In this document: positions 23,699-37,603 of the stretch, piece after piece | Layout of the letters: each line of letters starts with the position of its first letter | Position numbering within the stretch: the stretch's first letter is position 1 | Assembly (NCBI GenBank): GCA_964247055.1 | Contig: OZ176051.1 | Coordinates: 806,001-870,000 of the forward strand | DNA: 64,000 nt | Source of the DNA: Paragordius varius | Taxonomy: Eukaryota > Nematomorpha | Direction of reading: 5' to 3' | Translations under genes and position numbers: made by a program | Notes under the pieces: model-generated | What the model saw: only the letters and a program-made list of their open reading frames with translations | What the model was told of the DNA's origin: nothing | Database searches by the model: none

Positions 23699-26040
23699 CA
23701 ACGATACTTTAAAAATTAATGTATTAAACTAGTCGCATCAATACTCAAGCTAAACATTGTCCTTAAAAATCGGATATTGGTTACCGGTGAACAAAACTAT
23801 TTTTTATACATTCTCTTAGTAAGACTACATCGAAATATAGAGATAGTTTGACAAACTCTTTCATATCCGATTTTTACAATGATACTTTAAAAATAATGGT
23901 ATTAAACCAGTCGCATCAATACTCAAGTTAAACTTTGTCCTTAAAAATCGGATATTGGTCACCGGTGAACAAAACTATTTTTTATACATTCTCTTAGTAA
24001 GACTACATCAAAATATAGAGATAATTTGACAAACTCTTTCATATCCGATTTTTACAACGATACTTTAAAAATAAATGTATAAAACTAGGCGTATCAATAA
24101 ATCGCATCAATACTCAAGTTAAACTTTGTCCTTAAAAATCGGATATTGGTCACCGGTGAACAAAATTATTTTTTATACATTCTCTTAGTAGGACGACCAC
24201 ATCAAAATATAGAGATAGTTTGGCAAACTGTTTCATATCCGATTTTTACAACGATACTTTAAAAATTAATGTATAAAACTAGTCGCATCAATACTCAAGT
24301 TAAACTTTGTCCTTAAAAATCGAATATTGGTCACCGGTGAACAAAATTATTTTTTATACATTCTCTTAGGACTACATCAAAATATAGAAATAGTTTGACA
24401 AACTCTTTCATATGCGATTTTTACAACGATACTTTAAAAATTAATGTATTAAACTAGTCGCATCAATACTCAAGCTAAACATTGTCCTTAAAAATCGGAT
24501 ATTGGTCACCGGTGAACAAAACTATTTTTTATACATTCTCTTAGTAAGACTACATCGAAATATAGAGATAGTTTGACAAACTCTTTCATATCCGATTTTT
24601 ACAATGATACTTTAAAAATTAATGTATAAAACTAGTCGTATCAATAAATCGCATCAATACTCAAGTTAAACTTTCTCGTTAAAAATCGGATATTGGTCAC
24701 CGGTGAACAAAATTATTTTTTATACATTCTCTTAGTAGGACTACATCAAAATATAGAGATAGTTTGGCAAACTCTTTCATATCCGATTTTTACAACGATA
24801 CTTTAAAAATTAATGTATAAAACTAGTCGCATCAATACTCAAGTTAAACTTTGTCCTTAAAAATCAGATATTGGTCACCGGTGAACAAAATTATTTTATT
24901 TACATTGTCTTAGTAAGACTACATCAAAATATAGAAATAGTTTCACAAACTCTTTCATATCCGATTTTTACAACGATACTTTAAATATTATGGTATTAAA
25001 CCAGTCGCATCAATACTCAAGTTAAACTTTGTCCTTAAAAATCGGATATTGGTCACCGGTGAACAAAACTATTTTTTATACATTCTCTTAGTAAGACTAC
25101 ATCAAAATATAGAGATAATTTGACAAACTCTTTCATATCCGATTTTTACAACGATACTTTAAAAATAAATGTATAAAACTAGGTCTATCAATAAATCGCA
25201 TCAATACTCAAGTTAAACTTTCTCGTTAAAAATCGGATATTGGTCACCGGTGAACAAAATTATTTTTTATACATTCTCTTAGTAGGACTACATCAAAATA
25301 TAGAGATAGTTTGGCAAACTGTTTCATATCCGATTTTTACAACGATACTTTAAACATTAATGTATAAAACTAGTCGCATACACACTCAAGTTAAACTTTG
25401 TCCTTAAAAATCGGATATTGGTCAACCGGTGAACAAAATTATTTTTTATACATTCTCTTAGTAGGACTACATCAAAATATAGAGATAGTTTGGCAAACTC
25501 TTTCATATCCGATTTTTACAACGATACTTTAAAAATTATGGTATTAAACCAGTCGCATCAATACTCAAGTTAAACTTTGTCCTTAAAAATCGGATATTGG
25601 TCACCGGTGAACAAAACTATTTTTTATACATTCTCTTAGTAAGACTACATCAAAATATAGAGATAATTTGACAAACTCTTTCATATCCGATTTTTACAAC
25701 GATACTTTAAAAATAAATGTATAAAACTAGGCGTATCAATAAATCGCATCAATACTCAAGATAAACTTTGTCCTTAAAAATCGGATATTGGTCACCGGTG
25801 AACAAAATTATTTTTTATACATTCTCTTAGTAAGACTACATCAAAATATAGAGATAGTTTGACAAACTCTTTCATATCCGATTTTTACAACGATACTTTA
25901 AAAATTATGGTATTAAACCAGTCGCATCAATACTCAAGTTAAACTTTGTCCTTAAAAATCGGATATTGGTCACCCGTGAACAAAACTATTTTTTATACAT
26001 TCTCTTAGTAAGACTACATCAAAATATAGAGATAGTTTGA
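23699..26040 (+). repeat. Partial third copy of block B
   Basis: Matches 20785-22835 at an offset of 2914 (AATCAGATATTGG at 21951 and 24865 by its CAGATA; CGCATACAC at 22461 and 25375). It matches copy 1 at about 9450 (CAAGATAAAC at 16311 and 25761; CACCCGTG near 16520 and 25970). The AATCAGATA marker is shared by copies 2 and 3 but absent from copy 1, while CAAGATAAAC is shared by 1 and 3 but absent from 2. This needs either a separate loss in copy 2 after copying or conversion between copies. Confidence 0.8.
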
Positions 26041-29000
26041 CAAACTCTTTCATATCCGATTTTTACAACGATACTTTAAAAATTAATGTGTTAAACTAGT
26101 CGCATCCATACTCAAGTTAAACTTTGTCCTTAAAAATCGGATATTGGTCACCGGTGAACAAAATTATTTTTTATACATTCTCTTAGTAGGACTACATCAA
26201 AATATAGAGATAGTTTGGCAAACTGTTTCATATCCGATTTTTACAACGATACTTTAAACATTAATGTATAAAATTAGTCGCATCAATACTCAAGTTAAAC
26301 TTTGTCCTTAAAAATCGAATATTGGTCACCGGTGAACAAAATTATTTTTTATACATTCTCTTAGTAGGACTACATCAAAATATAGAGATAGTTTGGCAAA
26401 CTCTTTCATATCCGATTTTTACAACGATACTATAAAAATTAATGTATAAAACTAGTCGCATCAATACTCAAGTTAAACTTTGTCCTTAAAAATCGGATAT
26501 TGGTCACCGGTGAACAAAATTATTTTATTTACATTCTCTTAGTAAGACTACATCAAAATATAGAAATAGTTTGACAAACTCTTTCATATGCGATTTTTAC
26601 AACGATACTTTAAAAATTAATGTATTAAACTAGTCGCATCAATACTCAAGCTAAACATTGTCCTTAAAAATCGGATATTGGTTACCGGTGAACAAAACTA
26701 TTTTTTATACATTCTCTTAGTAAGACTACATCGAAATATAGAGATAGTTTGACAAACTCTTTCATATCCGATTTTTACAATGATACTTTAAAAATAATGG
26801 TATTAAACCAGTCGCATCAATACTCAAGTTAAACTTTGTCCTTAAAAATCGGATATTGGTCACCGGTGAACAAAACTATTTTTTATACATTCTCTTAGTA
26901 AGACTACATCAAAATATAGAGATAATTTGACAAACTCTTTCATATCCGATTTTTACAACGATACTTTAAAAATAAATATATAAAACTAGGCGTATCAATA
27001 AATCGCATCAATACTCAAGTTAAACTTTGTCCTTAAAAATCGGATATTGGTCACCGGTGAACAAAATTATTTTTTATACATTCTCTTAGTAGGACGACTA
27101 CATCAAAATATAGAGATAGTTTGGCAAACTGTTTCATATCCGATTTTTACAACGATACTTTAAAAATTAATGTATAAAACTAGTCGCATCAATACTCAAG
27201 TTAAACTTTGTCCTTAAAAATCGAATATTGGTCACCGGTGAACAAAATTATTTTTTATACATTCTCTTAGGACTACATCAAAATATAGAAATAGTTTGAC
27301 AAACTCTTTCATATGCGATTTTTACAACGATACTTTAAAAATTAATGTATTAAACTAGTCGCATCAATACTCAAGCTAAACATTGTCCTTAAAAATCGGA
27401 TATTGGTCACCGGTGAACAAAACTATTTTTTATACATTCTCTTAGTAAGACTACATCGAAATATAGAGATAGTTTGACAAACTCTTTCATATCCGATTTT
27501 TACAATGATACTTTAAAAATTAAAGTATAAAACTAGTCGTATCAATAAATCGCATCAATACTCAAGTTAAACTTTCTCGTTAAAAATCGGATATTGGTCA
27601 CCGGTGAACAAAATTATTTTTTATACATTCTCTTAGTAGGACTACATCAAAATATAGAGATAGTTTGGCAAACTCTTTCATATCCGATTTTTACAACGAT
27701 ACTTTAAAAATTAATGTATAAAACTAGTCGCATCAATACTCAAGTTAAACTTTGTCCTTAAAAATCGGATATTGGTCACCGGTGAACAAAATTATTTTAT
27801 TTACATTCTCTTAGTAAGACTACATCAAAATATAGAAATAGTTTCACAAACTCTTTCATATCCGATTTTTACAACGATACTTTAAAAATTATGGTATTGA
27901 ACCAGTCGCATCAATACTCAAGTTAAACTTTGTCCTTAAAAATCGGATATTGGTCACCGGTGAACAAAACTATTTTTTATACATTCTCTTAGTAAGACTA
28001 CATCAAAATATAGAGATAATTTGACAAACTCTTTCATATCCGATTTTTACAACGATACTTTAAAAATAAATGTATAAAACTAGGTCTATCAATAAATCGC
28101 ATCAATACTCAAGTTAAACTTTCTCGTTAAAAATCGGATATTGGTCACCGGTGAACAAAATTATTTTTTATACATTCTCTTAGTAGGACTACATCAAAAT
28201 ATAGAGATAGTTTGGCAAACTGTTTCATATCCGATTTTTACAACGATACTTTAAACATTAATGTATAAAACTAGTCGCATCAATACTCAAGTTAAACTTT
28301 GTCCTTAAAAATCGAATATTGGTCACCGGTGAACAAAATTATTTTTTATACATTCTCTTAGGACTACATCAAAATATAGAAATAGTTTGACAAACTCTTT
28401 CATATGCGATTTTTACAACGATACTTTAAAAATTAATGTATTAAACTAGTCGCATCAATACTCAAGCTAAACATTGTCCTTAAAAATCGGATATTGGTCA
28501 CCGGTGAACAAAACTATTTTTTATACATTCTCTTAGTAAGACTACATCGAAATATAGAGATAGTTTGACAAACTCTTTCATATCCGATTTTTACAATGAT
28601 ACTTTAAAAATTAATGTATAAAACTAGTCGTATCAATAAATCGCATCAATACTCAAGTTAAACTTTCTCGTTAAAAATCGGATATTGGTCACCGGTGAAC
28701 AAAATTATTTTTTATACATTCTCTTAGTAGGACTACATCAAAATATAGAGATAGTTTGGCAAACTCTTTCATATCCGATTTTTACAACGATACTTTATAA
28801 ATAAATGTATAAAACTAGGTCTATCAATAAATCGCATCAATACTCAAGTTAAACTTTGTCCTTAAAAATCGGATATTGGTCACCGGTGAACAAAATTATT
28901 TTTTATACATTCTCTTAGTAGGACGACTACATCAAAATATAGAGATAGTTTGGCAAACTGTTTCATATCCGATTTTTACAACGATACTTTAAACATTAAT

Positions 29001-32000
29001 GTATAAAACTAGTCGCATCAATACTCAAGTTAAACTTTGTCCTTAAAAATCGAATATTGGTCACCGGTGAACATTATTTTTTATACATTCTCTTAGTAGG
29101 ACTACATCAAAATATAGAGATAGTTTGGCAAACTCTTTCATATCCGATTTTTACAACGATACTATAAAAATTAATGTATAAAACTAGTCGCATCAATACT
29201 CAAGTTAAACTTTGTCCTTAAAAATCGGATATTGGTCACCGGTGAACAAAATTATTTTATTTACATTCTCTTAGTAAGACTACATCAAAATATAGAAATA
29301 GTTTGACAAACTCTTTCATATGCGATTTTTACAACGATACTTTAAAAATTAATGTATTAAACTAGTCGCATCAATACTCAAGCTAAACATTGTCCTTAAA
29401 AATCGGATATTGGTTACCGGTGAACAAAACTATTTTTTATACATTCTCTTAGTAAGACTACATCGAAATATAGAGATAGTTTGACAAACTCTTTCATATC
29501 CGATTTTTACAATGATACTTTAAAAATAATGGTATTAAACCAGTCGCATCAATACTCAAGTTAAACTTTGTCCTTAAAAATCGGATATTGGTCACCGGTG
29601 AACAAAACTATTTTTTATACATTCTCTTAGTAAGACTACATCAAAATATAGAGATAATTTGACAAACTCTTTCATATCCGATTTTTACAACGATACTTTA
29701 AAAATAAATGTATAAAACTAGGCGTATCAATAAATCGCATCAATACTCAAGTTAAACTTTGTCCTTAAAAATCGGATATTGGTCACCGGTGAACAAAATT
29801 ATTTTTTATAGATTCTCTTAGTAGGACGACTACATCAAAATATAGAGATAGTTTGGCAAACTGTTTCATATCCGATTTTTACAACGATACTTTAAAAATT
29901 AATGTATAAAACTAGTCGCATCAATACTCAAGTTAAACTTTGTCCTTAAAAATCGAATATTGGTCACCGGTGAACAAAATTATTTTTTATACATTCTCTT
30001 AGGACTACATCAAAATATAGAAATAGTTTGACAAACTCTTTCATATGCGATTTTTACAACGATACTTTAAAAATTAATGTATTAAACTAGTCGCATCAAT
30101 ACTCAAGCTAAACATTGTCCTTAAAAATCGGATATTGGTCACCGGTGAACAAAACTATTTTTTATACATTCTCTTAGTAAGACTACATCGAAATATAGAG
30201 ATAGTTTGACAAACTCTTTCATATCCGATTTTTACAATGATACTTTAAAAATTAATGTATAAAACTAGTCGTATCAATAAATCGCATCAATACTCAAGTT
30301 AAACTTTCTCGTTAAAAATCGGATATTGGTCACCGGTGAACAAAATTATTTTTTATACATTCTCTTAGTAGGACTACATCAAAATATAGAGATAGTTTGG
30401 CAAACTCTTTCATATCCGATTTTTACAACGATACTGTAAAAATTAATGTATAAAACTAGTCGCATCAATACTCAAGTTAAACTTTGTCCTTAAAAATCGG
30501 ATATTGGTCACCGGTGAACAAAATTATTTTATTTACATTCTCTTAGTAAGACTACATCAAAATATAGAAATAGTTTCACAAACTCTTTCATATCCGATTT
30601 TTACAACGATACTTTAAAAATTATGGTATTAAACCAGTCGCATCAATACTCAAGTTAAACTTTGTCCTTAAAAATCGGATATTGGTCACCGGTGAACAAA
30701 ACTATTTTTTATACATTCTCTTAGTAAGACTACATCAAAATATAGAGATAATTTGACAAACTCTTTCATATCCGATTTTTACAACGATACTTTAAAAATA
30801 AATGTATAAAACTAGGTCTATCAATAAATCGCATCAATACTCAAGTTAAACTTTCTCGTTAAAAATCGGATATTGGTCACCGGTGAACAAAATTATTTTT
30901 TATACATTCTCTTAGTAGGACTACATCAAAATATAGAGATAGTTTGGCAAACTGTTTCATATCCGATTTTTACAACGATACTTTAAACATTAATGTATAA
31001 AACTAGTCGCATCAATACTCAAGTTAAACTTTGTCCTTAAAAATCGAATATTGGTCACCGGTGAACAAAATTATTTTTTATACATTCTCTTAGTAGGACT
31101 ACATCAAAATATAGAGATAGTTTGGCAAACTCTTTCATATCCGATTTTTACAACGATACTATAAAAATTAATGTATAAAACTAGTCGCATCAATACTCAA
31201 GTTAAACTTTGTCCGTAAAAATCGGATATTGGTCACCGGTGAACAAAATTATTTTATTTACATTCTCTTAGTAAGACTACATCAAAATATAGAAATAGTT
31301 TGACAAACTCTTTCATATGCGATTTTTACAACGATACTTTAAAAATTAATGTATTAAACTAGTCGCATCAATACTCAAGCTAAACATTGTCCTTAAAAAT
31401 CGGATATTGGTTACCGGTGAACAAAACTATTTTTTATACATTCTCTTAGTAAGACTACATCGAAATATAGAGATAGTTTGACAAACTCTTTCATATCCGA
31501 TTTTTACAATGATACTTTAAAAATTAATGTATAAAACTAGTCGTATCAATAAATCGCATCAATACTCAAGTTAAACTTTCTCGTTATAAATCGGATATTG
31601 GTCACCGGTGAACAAAATTATTTTTTATACATTCTCTTAGTAGGACTACATCAAAATATAGAGATAGTTTGGCAAACTCTTTCATATCCGATTTTTACAA
31701 CGATACTTTAAAAATTATGGTATTAAACCAGTCGCATCAATACTCAAGTTAAACTTTGTCCTTAAAAATCGGATATTGGTCACCGGTGAACAAAACTATT
31801 TTTTATACATTCTCTTAGTAAGACTACATCAAAATATAGAGATAATTTGACAAACTCTTTCATATCCGATTTTTACAACGATACTTTAAAAATAAATGTA
31901 TAAAACTAGGCGTATCAATAAATAGCATCAATACTCAAGTTAAACTTTGTCCTTAAAAATCGGATATTGGTCACCGGTGAACAAAATTATTTTTTATACA

Positions 32001-35000
32001 TTCTCTTAGTAGGACGACTACATCAAAATATAGAAATAGTTTGACAAACTCTTTCATATGCGATTTTTACAACGATACTTTCAAAATTAATGTATTAAAC
32101 TAGTCGCATCAATACTCAAGCTAAACATTGTCCTTAAAAATCGGATATTGGTCACCGGTGAACAAAACTATTTTTTATACATTCTCTTAGTAAGACTACA
32201 TCGAAATATAGAGATAGTTTGACAAACTCTTTCATATCCGATTTTTACAACGATACTTTAAAAAATGTATAAAACTAGGTCTATCAATAAATCGCATCAA
32301 TACTCAAGTTAAACTTTGTCCTTAAAAATCGGATATTGGTCACCGGTGAACAAAATTATTTTTTATACATTCTCTTAGTAGGACGACTACATCAAAATAT
32401 AGAGATAGTTTGGCAAACTGTTTCATATCCGATTTTTACAACGATACTTTAAAAATAAATGTATAAAACTAGGTCTATCAATAAATCGCATCAATACTCA
32501 AGTTAAACTTTGTCCTTAAAAATCGGATATTGGTCACCGGTGAACAAAATTATTTTTTATACATTCTCTTAGTAGGACGACTACATCAAAATATAGAGAT
32601 AGTTTGGCAAACTGTTTCATATCCGATTTTTACAACGATACTTTAAACATTAATGTATAAAACTAGTCGCATCAATACTCAAGTTAAACTTTGTCCTTAA
32701 AAATCGAATATTGGTCACCGGTGAACAAAATTATTTTTTATACATTCTCTTAGTAGGACTACATCAAAATATAGAGATAGTTTGGCAAACTCTTTTATAT
32801 CCGATTTTTACAACGATACTATAAAAATTAATGTATAAAACTAGTCGCATCAATACTCAAGTTAAACTTTGTCCTTAAAAATCGGATATTGGTCACCGGT
32901 GAACAAAATTATTTTATTTACATTCTCTTAGTAAGACTACATCAAAATATAGAAATAGTTTGACAAACTCTTTCATATGCGATTTTTACAACGATAGTTT
33001 AAAAATTAATGTATTAAACTAGTCGCATCAATACTCAAGCTAAACATTGTCCTTAAAAATCGGATATTGGTTACCGGTGAACAAAACTATTTTTTATACA
33101 TTCTCTTAGTAAGACTACATCGAAATATAGAGATAGTTTGACAAACTCTTTCATATCCGATTTTTACAATGATACTTTAAAAATTAATGTATAAAACTAG
33201 TCGTATCAATAAATCGCATCAATACTCAAGTTAAACTTTCTCGTTATAAATCGGATATTGGTCACCGGTGAACAAAATTATTTTTTATACATTCTCTTAG
33301 TAGGACTACATCAAAATATAGAGATAGTTTGGCAAACTCTTTCATATCCGATTTTTACAACGATACTTTAAAAATTATGGTATTAAACCAGTCGCATCAA
33401 TACTCAAGTTAAAATTTGTCCTTAAAAATCGGATATTGGTCACCGGTGAACAAAACTATTTTTTATACATTCTCTTAGTAAGACTACATCAAAATATAGA
33501 GATAATTTGACAAACTCTTTCATATCCGATTTTTACAACGATACTTTAAAAATAAATGTATAAAACTAGGCGTATCAATAAATCGCATCAATACTCTAGT
33601 TAAACTTTGTCCTTAAAAATCGGATATTGGTCACCGGTGAACAAAATTATTTTTTATACATTCTCTTAGTAGGACGACTACATCAAAATATAGAAATAGT
33701 TTGACAAACTCTTTCATATGCGATTTTCAACGATACTTTAAAAATTAATGTATTAAACTAGTCGCATCAATACTCAAGCTAAACATTGTCCTTAAAAATC
33801 GGATATTGGTCACCGGTGAACAAAACTATTTTTTATACATTCTCTTAGTAAGACTACATCAAAATATAGAGATAATTTGACAAACTCTTTCATATCCGAT
33901 TTTTACAACGATACTTTAAAAATAAATGTATAAAACTAGGTCTATCAATAAATCGCATCAATACTCAAGTTAAACTTTGTCCTTAAAAATCGGATATTGG
34001 TCACCGGTGAACAAAATTATTTTTTATACATTCTCTTAGTAGGACGACTACATCAAAATATAGAGATAGTTTGGCAAACTGTTTCATATCCGATTTTTAC
34101 AACGATACTTTAAACATTAATGTATAAAACTAGTCGCATCAATACTCAAGTTAAACTTTGTCCTTAAAAATCGAATATTGGTCACCGGTGAACAAAATTA
34201 TTTTTTATACATTCTCTTAGTAGGACTACATCAAAATATAGAGATAGTTTGGCAAACTGTTTCATATCCGATTTTTACAACGATACTTTAAACATTAATG
34301 TATAAAACTAGTCGCATCAATACTCAAGTTAAACTTTGTCCTTAAAAATCGAATATTGGTCACCGGTGAACAAAATTATTTTTTATACATTCTCTTAGTA
34401 GGACTACATCAAAATATAGAGATAGTTTGGCAAACTCTTTCATATCCGATTTTTACAACGATACTATAAAAATTAATGTATAAAACTAGTCGCATCAATA
34501 CTCAAGTTAAACTTTGTCCTTAAAAATCGGATATTGGTCACCGGTGAACAAAATTATTTTATTTACATTCTCTTAGTAAGACTACATCAAAATATACAAA
34601 TAGTTTGACAAACTCTTTCATATGCGATTTTTACAACGATACTTTAAAAATTAATGTATTAAACTAGTCGCATCAATACTCAAGCTAAACATTGTCCTTA
34701 AAAATCGGATATTGGTTACCGGTGAACAAAACTATTTTTTATACATTCTCTTAGTAAGACTACATCGAAATATAGAGATAGTTTGACAAACTCTTTCATA
34801 TCCGATTTTTACAATGATACTTTAAAAATTAATGTATAAAACTAGGCGTATCAATAAATCGCATCAATACTCAAGTTAAACTTTGTCCTTAAAAATCGGA
34901 TATTGGTCACCGGTGAACAAAACTATTTTTTATACATTCTCTTAGTAGGACTACATCAAAATATAGAGATAGTTTGGCAAACTCTTTCATATCCGATTTT

Positions 35001-35585
35001 TACAACGATACTTTAAAAATTATGGTATTAAACCAGTCGCATCAATACTCAAGTTAAACTTTGTCCTTAAAAATCGGATATTGGTCACCGGTGAACAAAA
35101 CTATTTTTTATACATTCTCTTAGTAAGACTACATCAAAATATAGAGATAATTTGACAAACTCTTTCATATCCGATTTTTACAACGATACTTTAAAAATAA
35201 ATGTATAAAACTAGGCGTATCAATAAATCGCATCAATACTCAAGTTAAACTTTGTCCTTAAAAATCGGATATTGGTCACCGGTGAACAAAATTATTTTTT
35301 ATACATTCTCTTAGTAGGACGACTACATCAAAATATAGAGATAGTTTGGCAAACTGTTTCATATCCGATTTTTACAACGATACTTTAAAAATTAATGTAT
35401 AAAACTAGTCGCATCAATACTCAAGTTAAACTTTGTCCTTAAAAATCGAATATTGGTCACCGGTGAACAAAATTATTTTTTATACATTCTCTTAGGACTA
35501 CATCAAAATATAGAAATAGTTTGACAAACTCTTTCATATGCGATTTTTACAACGATACTTTAAAAATTAATATATTAAACCAGTC
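26040..35585 (+). repeat. Irregularly shuffled middle of the array
   Basis: No clean long duplication was followed through this stretch by eye. It is built from the same subclass groups as block B. The GATACTATAA marker copies at 26426, 29158, 31154, 32814 and 34460 are spaced 2732, 1996, 1660 and 1646 bp apart, so the local unit shortens stepwise rightwards by roughly one to four monomers. The 191-bp class with CTAGGTCTATC or CTAGGCGTATC and the +3 GGACGAC copies are frequent. Confidence 0.75.
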
Positions 35586-37603
35586 GCATCAATACTCAAG
35601 TTAAACTTTGTCCTTAAAAATCGGATATTGGTCACCGGTGAACAAAATTATTTTTTATACATTCTCTTAGTAGGACGACTACATCAAAATATAGAGATAG
35701 TTTGGCAAACTGTTTCATATCCGATTTTTACAACGATACTTTAAACATTAATGTATAAAACTAGTCGCATCAATACTCAAGTTAAACTTTGTCCTTAAAA
35801 ATCGAATATTGGTCACCGGTGAACAAAATTATTTTTTATACATTCTCTTAGTAGGACTACATCAAAATATAGAGATAGTTTGGCAAACTCTTTTATATCC
35901 GATTTTTACAACGATACTATAAAAATTAATGTATAAAACTAGTCGCATCAATACTGAAGTTAAACTTTGTCCTTAAAAATCGGATATTGGTCACCGGTGA
36001 ACAAAACTATTTTTTATACATTCTCTTAGTAAGACTACATCAAAATATAGAGATAATTTGACAAACTCTTTCATATCCGATTTTTACAACGATACTTTAA
36101 AAATAAATGTATAAAACTAGGCGTATCAATAAATCGCATCAATACTCAAGTTAAACTTTGTCCTTAAAAATCGGATATTGGTCACCGGTGAACAAAATTA
36201 TTTTTTATACATTCTCTTAGTAGGACGACTACATCAAAATATAGAAATAGTTTGACAAACACTTTCATATGCGATTTTTACAACGATACTTTAAAAATTA
36301 ATGTATTAAACTAGTCGCATCAATACTCAAGCTAAACATTGTCCTTAAAAATCGGATATTGGTCACCGGTGAACAAAACTATTTTTTATACATTCTCTTA
36401 GTAAGACTACATCGAAATATAGAGATAGTTTGACAAACTCTTTCATATCCGATTTTTACAACGATACTTTAAAAATAAATGTATAAAACTAGGTCTATCA
36501 ATAAATCGCATCAATACTCAAGTTAAACTTTGTCCTTAAAAATCGGATATTGGTCACCGGTGAACAAAATTATTTTTTATACATTCTCTTAGTAGGACGA
36601 CTACATCAAAATATAGAGATAGTTTGGCAAACTGTTTCATATCCGATTTTTACAACGATACTTTAAAAATAAATGTATAAAACTAGGTCTATCAATAAAT
36701 CGCATCAATACTCAAGTTAAACTTTGTCCTTAAAAATCGGATATTGGTCACCGGTGAACAAAATTATTTTTTATACATTCTCTTAGTAGGACGACTACAT
36801 CAAAATATAGAGATAGTTTGGCAAACTGTTTCATATCCGATTTTTACAACGATACTTTAAACATTAATGTATAAAACTAGTCGCATCAATACTCAAGTTA
36901 AACTTTGTCCTTAAAAATCGAATATTGGTCACCGGTGAACAAAATTATTTTTTATACATTCTCTTAGTAGGACTACATCAAAATATAGAGATAGTTTGGC
37001 AAACTCTTTTATATCCGATTTTTACAACGATACTATAAAAATTAATGTATAAAACTAGTCGCATCAATACTCAAGTTAAACTTTGTCCTTAAAAATCGGA
37101 TATTGGTCACCGGTGAACAAAACTATTTTTTATACATTCTCTTAGTAAGACTACATCAAAATATAGAGATAATTTGACAAACTCTTTCATATCCGATTTT
37201 TACAACGATACTTTAAAAATAAATGTATAAAACTAGGCGAATCAATAAATCGCATCAATACTCAAGTTAAACTTTGTCCTTAAAAATCGGATATTGGTCA
37301 CCGGTGAACAAAATTATTTTTTATACATTCTCTTAGTAGGACGACTACATCAAAATATAGAAATAGTTTGACAAACACTTTCATATGCGATTTTTACAAC
37401 GATACTTTAAAAATTAATGTATTAAACTAGTCGCATCAATACTCAAGTTAAACTTTGTCCTTAAAAATCGGATATTGGTCACCGGTGAACAAAACTATTT
37501 TTTATACATTCTCTTAGTAAGACTACATCGAAATATAGAGATAGTTTGACAAACTCTTTCATATCCGATTTTTACAACGATACTTTAAAAATAAATGTAT
37601 TAA
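35585..37603 (+). repeat. 1116-bp six-monomer tandem duplication
   Basis: About 35585-36487 matches 36701-37603 at +1116. Shared rare markers are CTCTTTTATATCC (35891 and 37007 by its TTTTATATCC) and ACAAACACTTTCATATGCG (36261 and 37377 by its ACTTTC). The copies differ at CAAGCTAAACATTG against CAAGTTAAACTTTG and at GGCGTATC against GGCGAATC, so the event is not brand new or conversion followed it. Confidence 0.83.
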
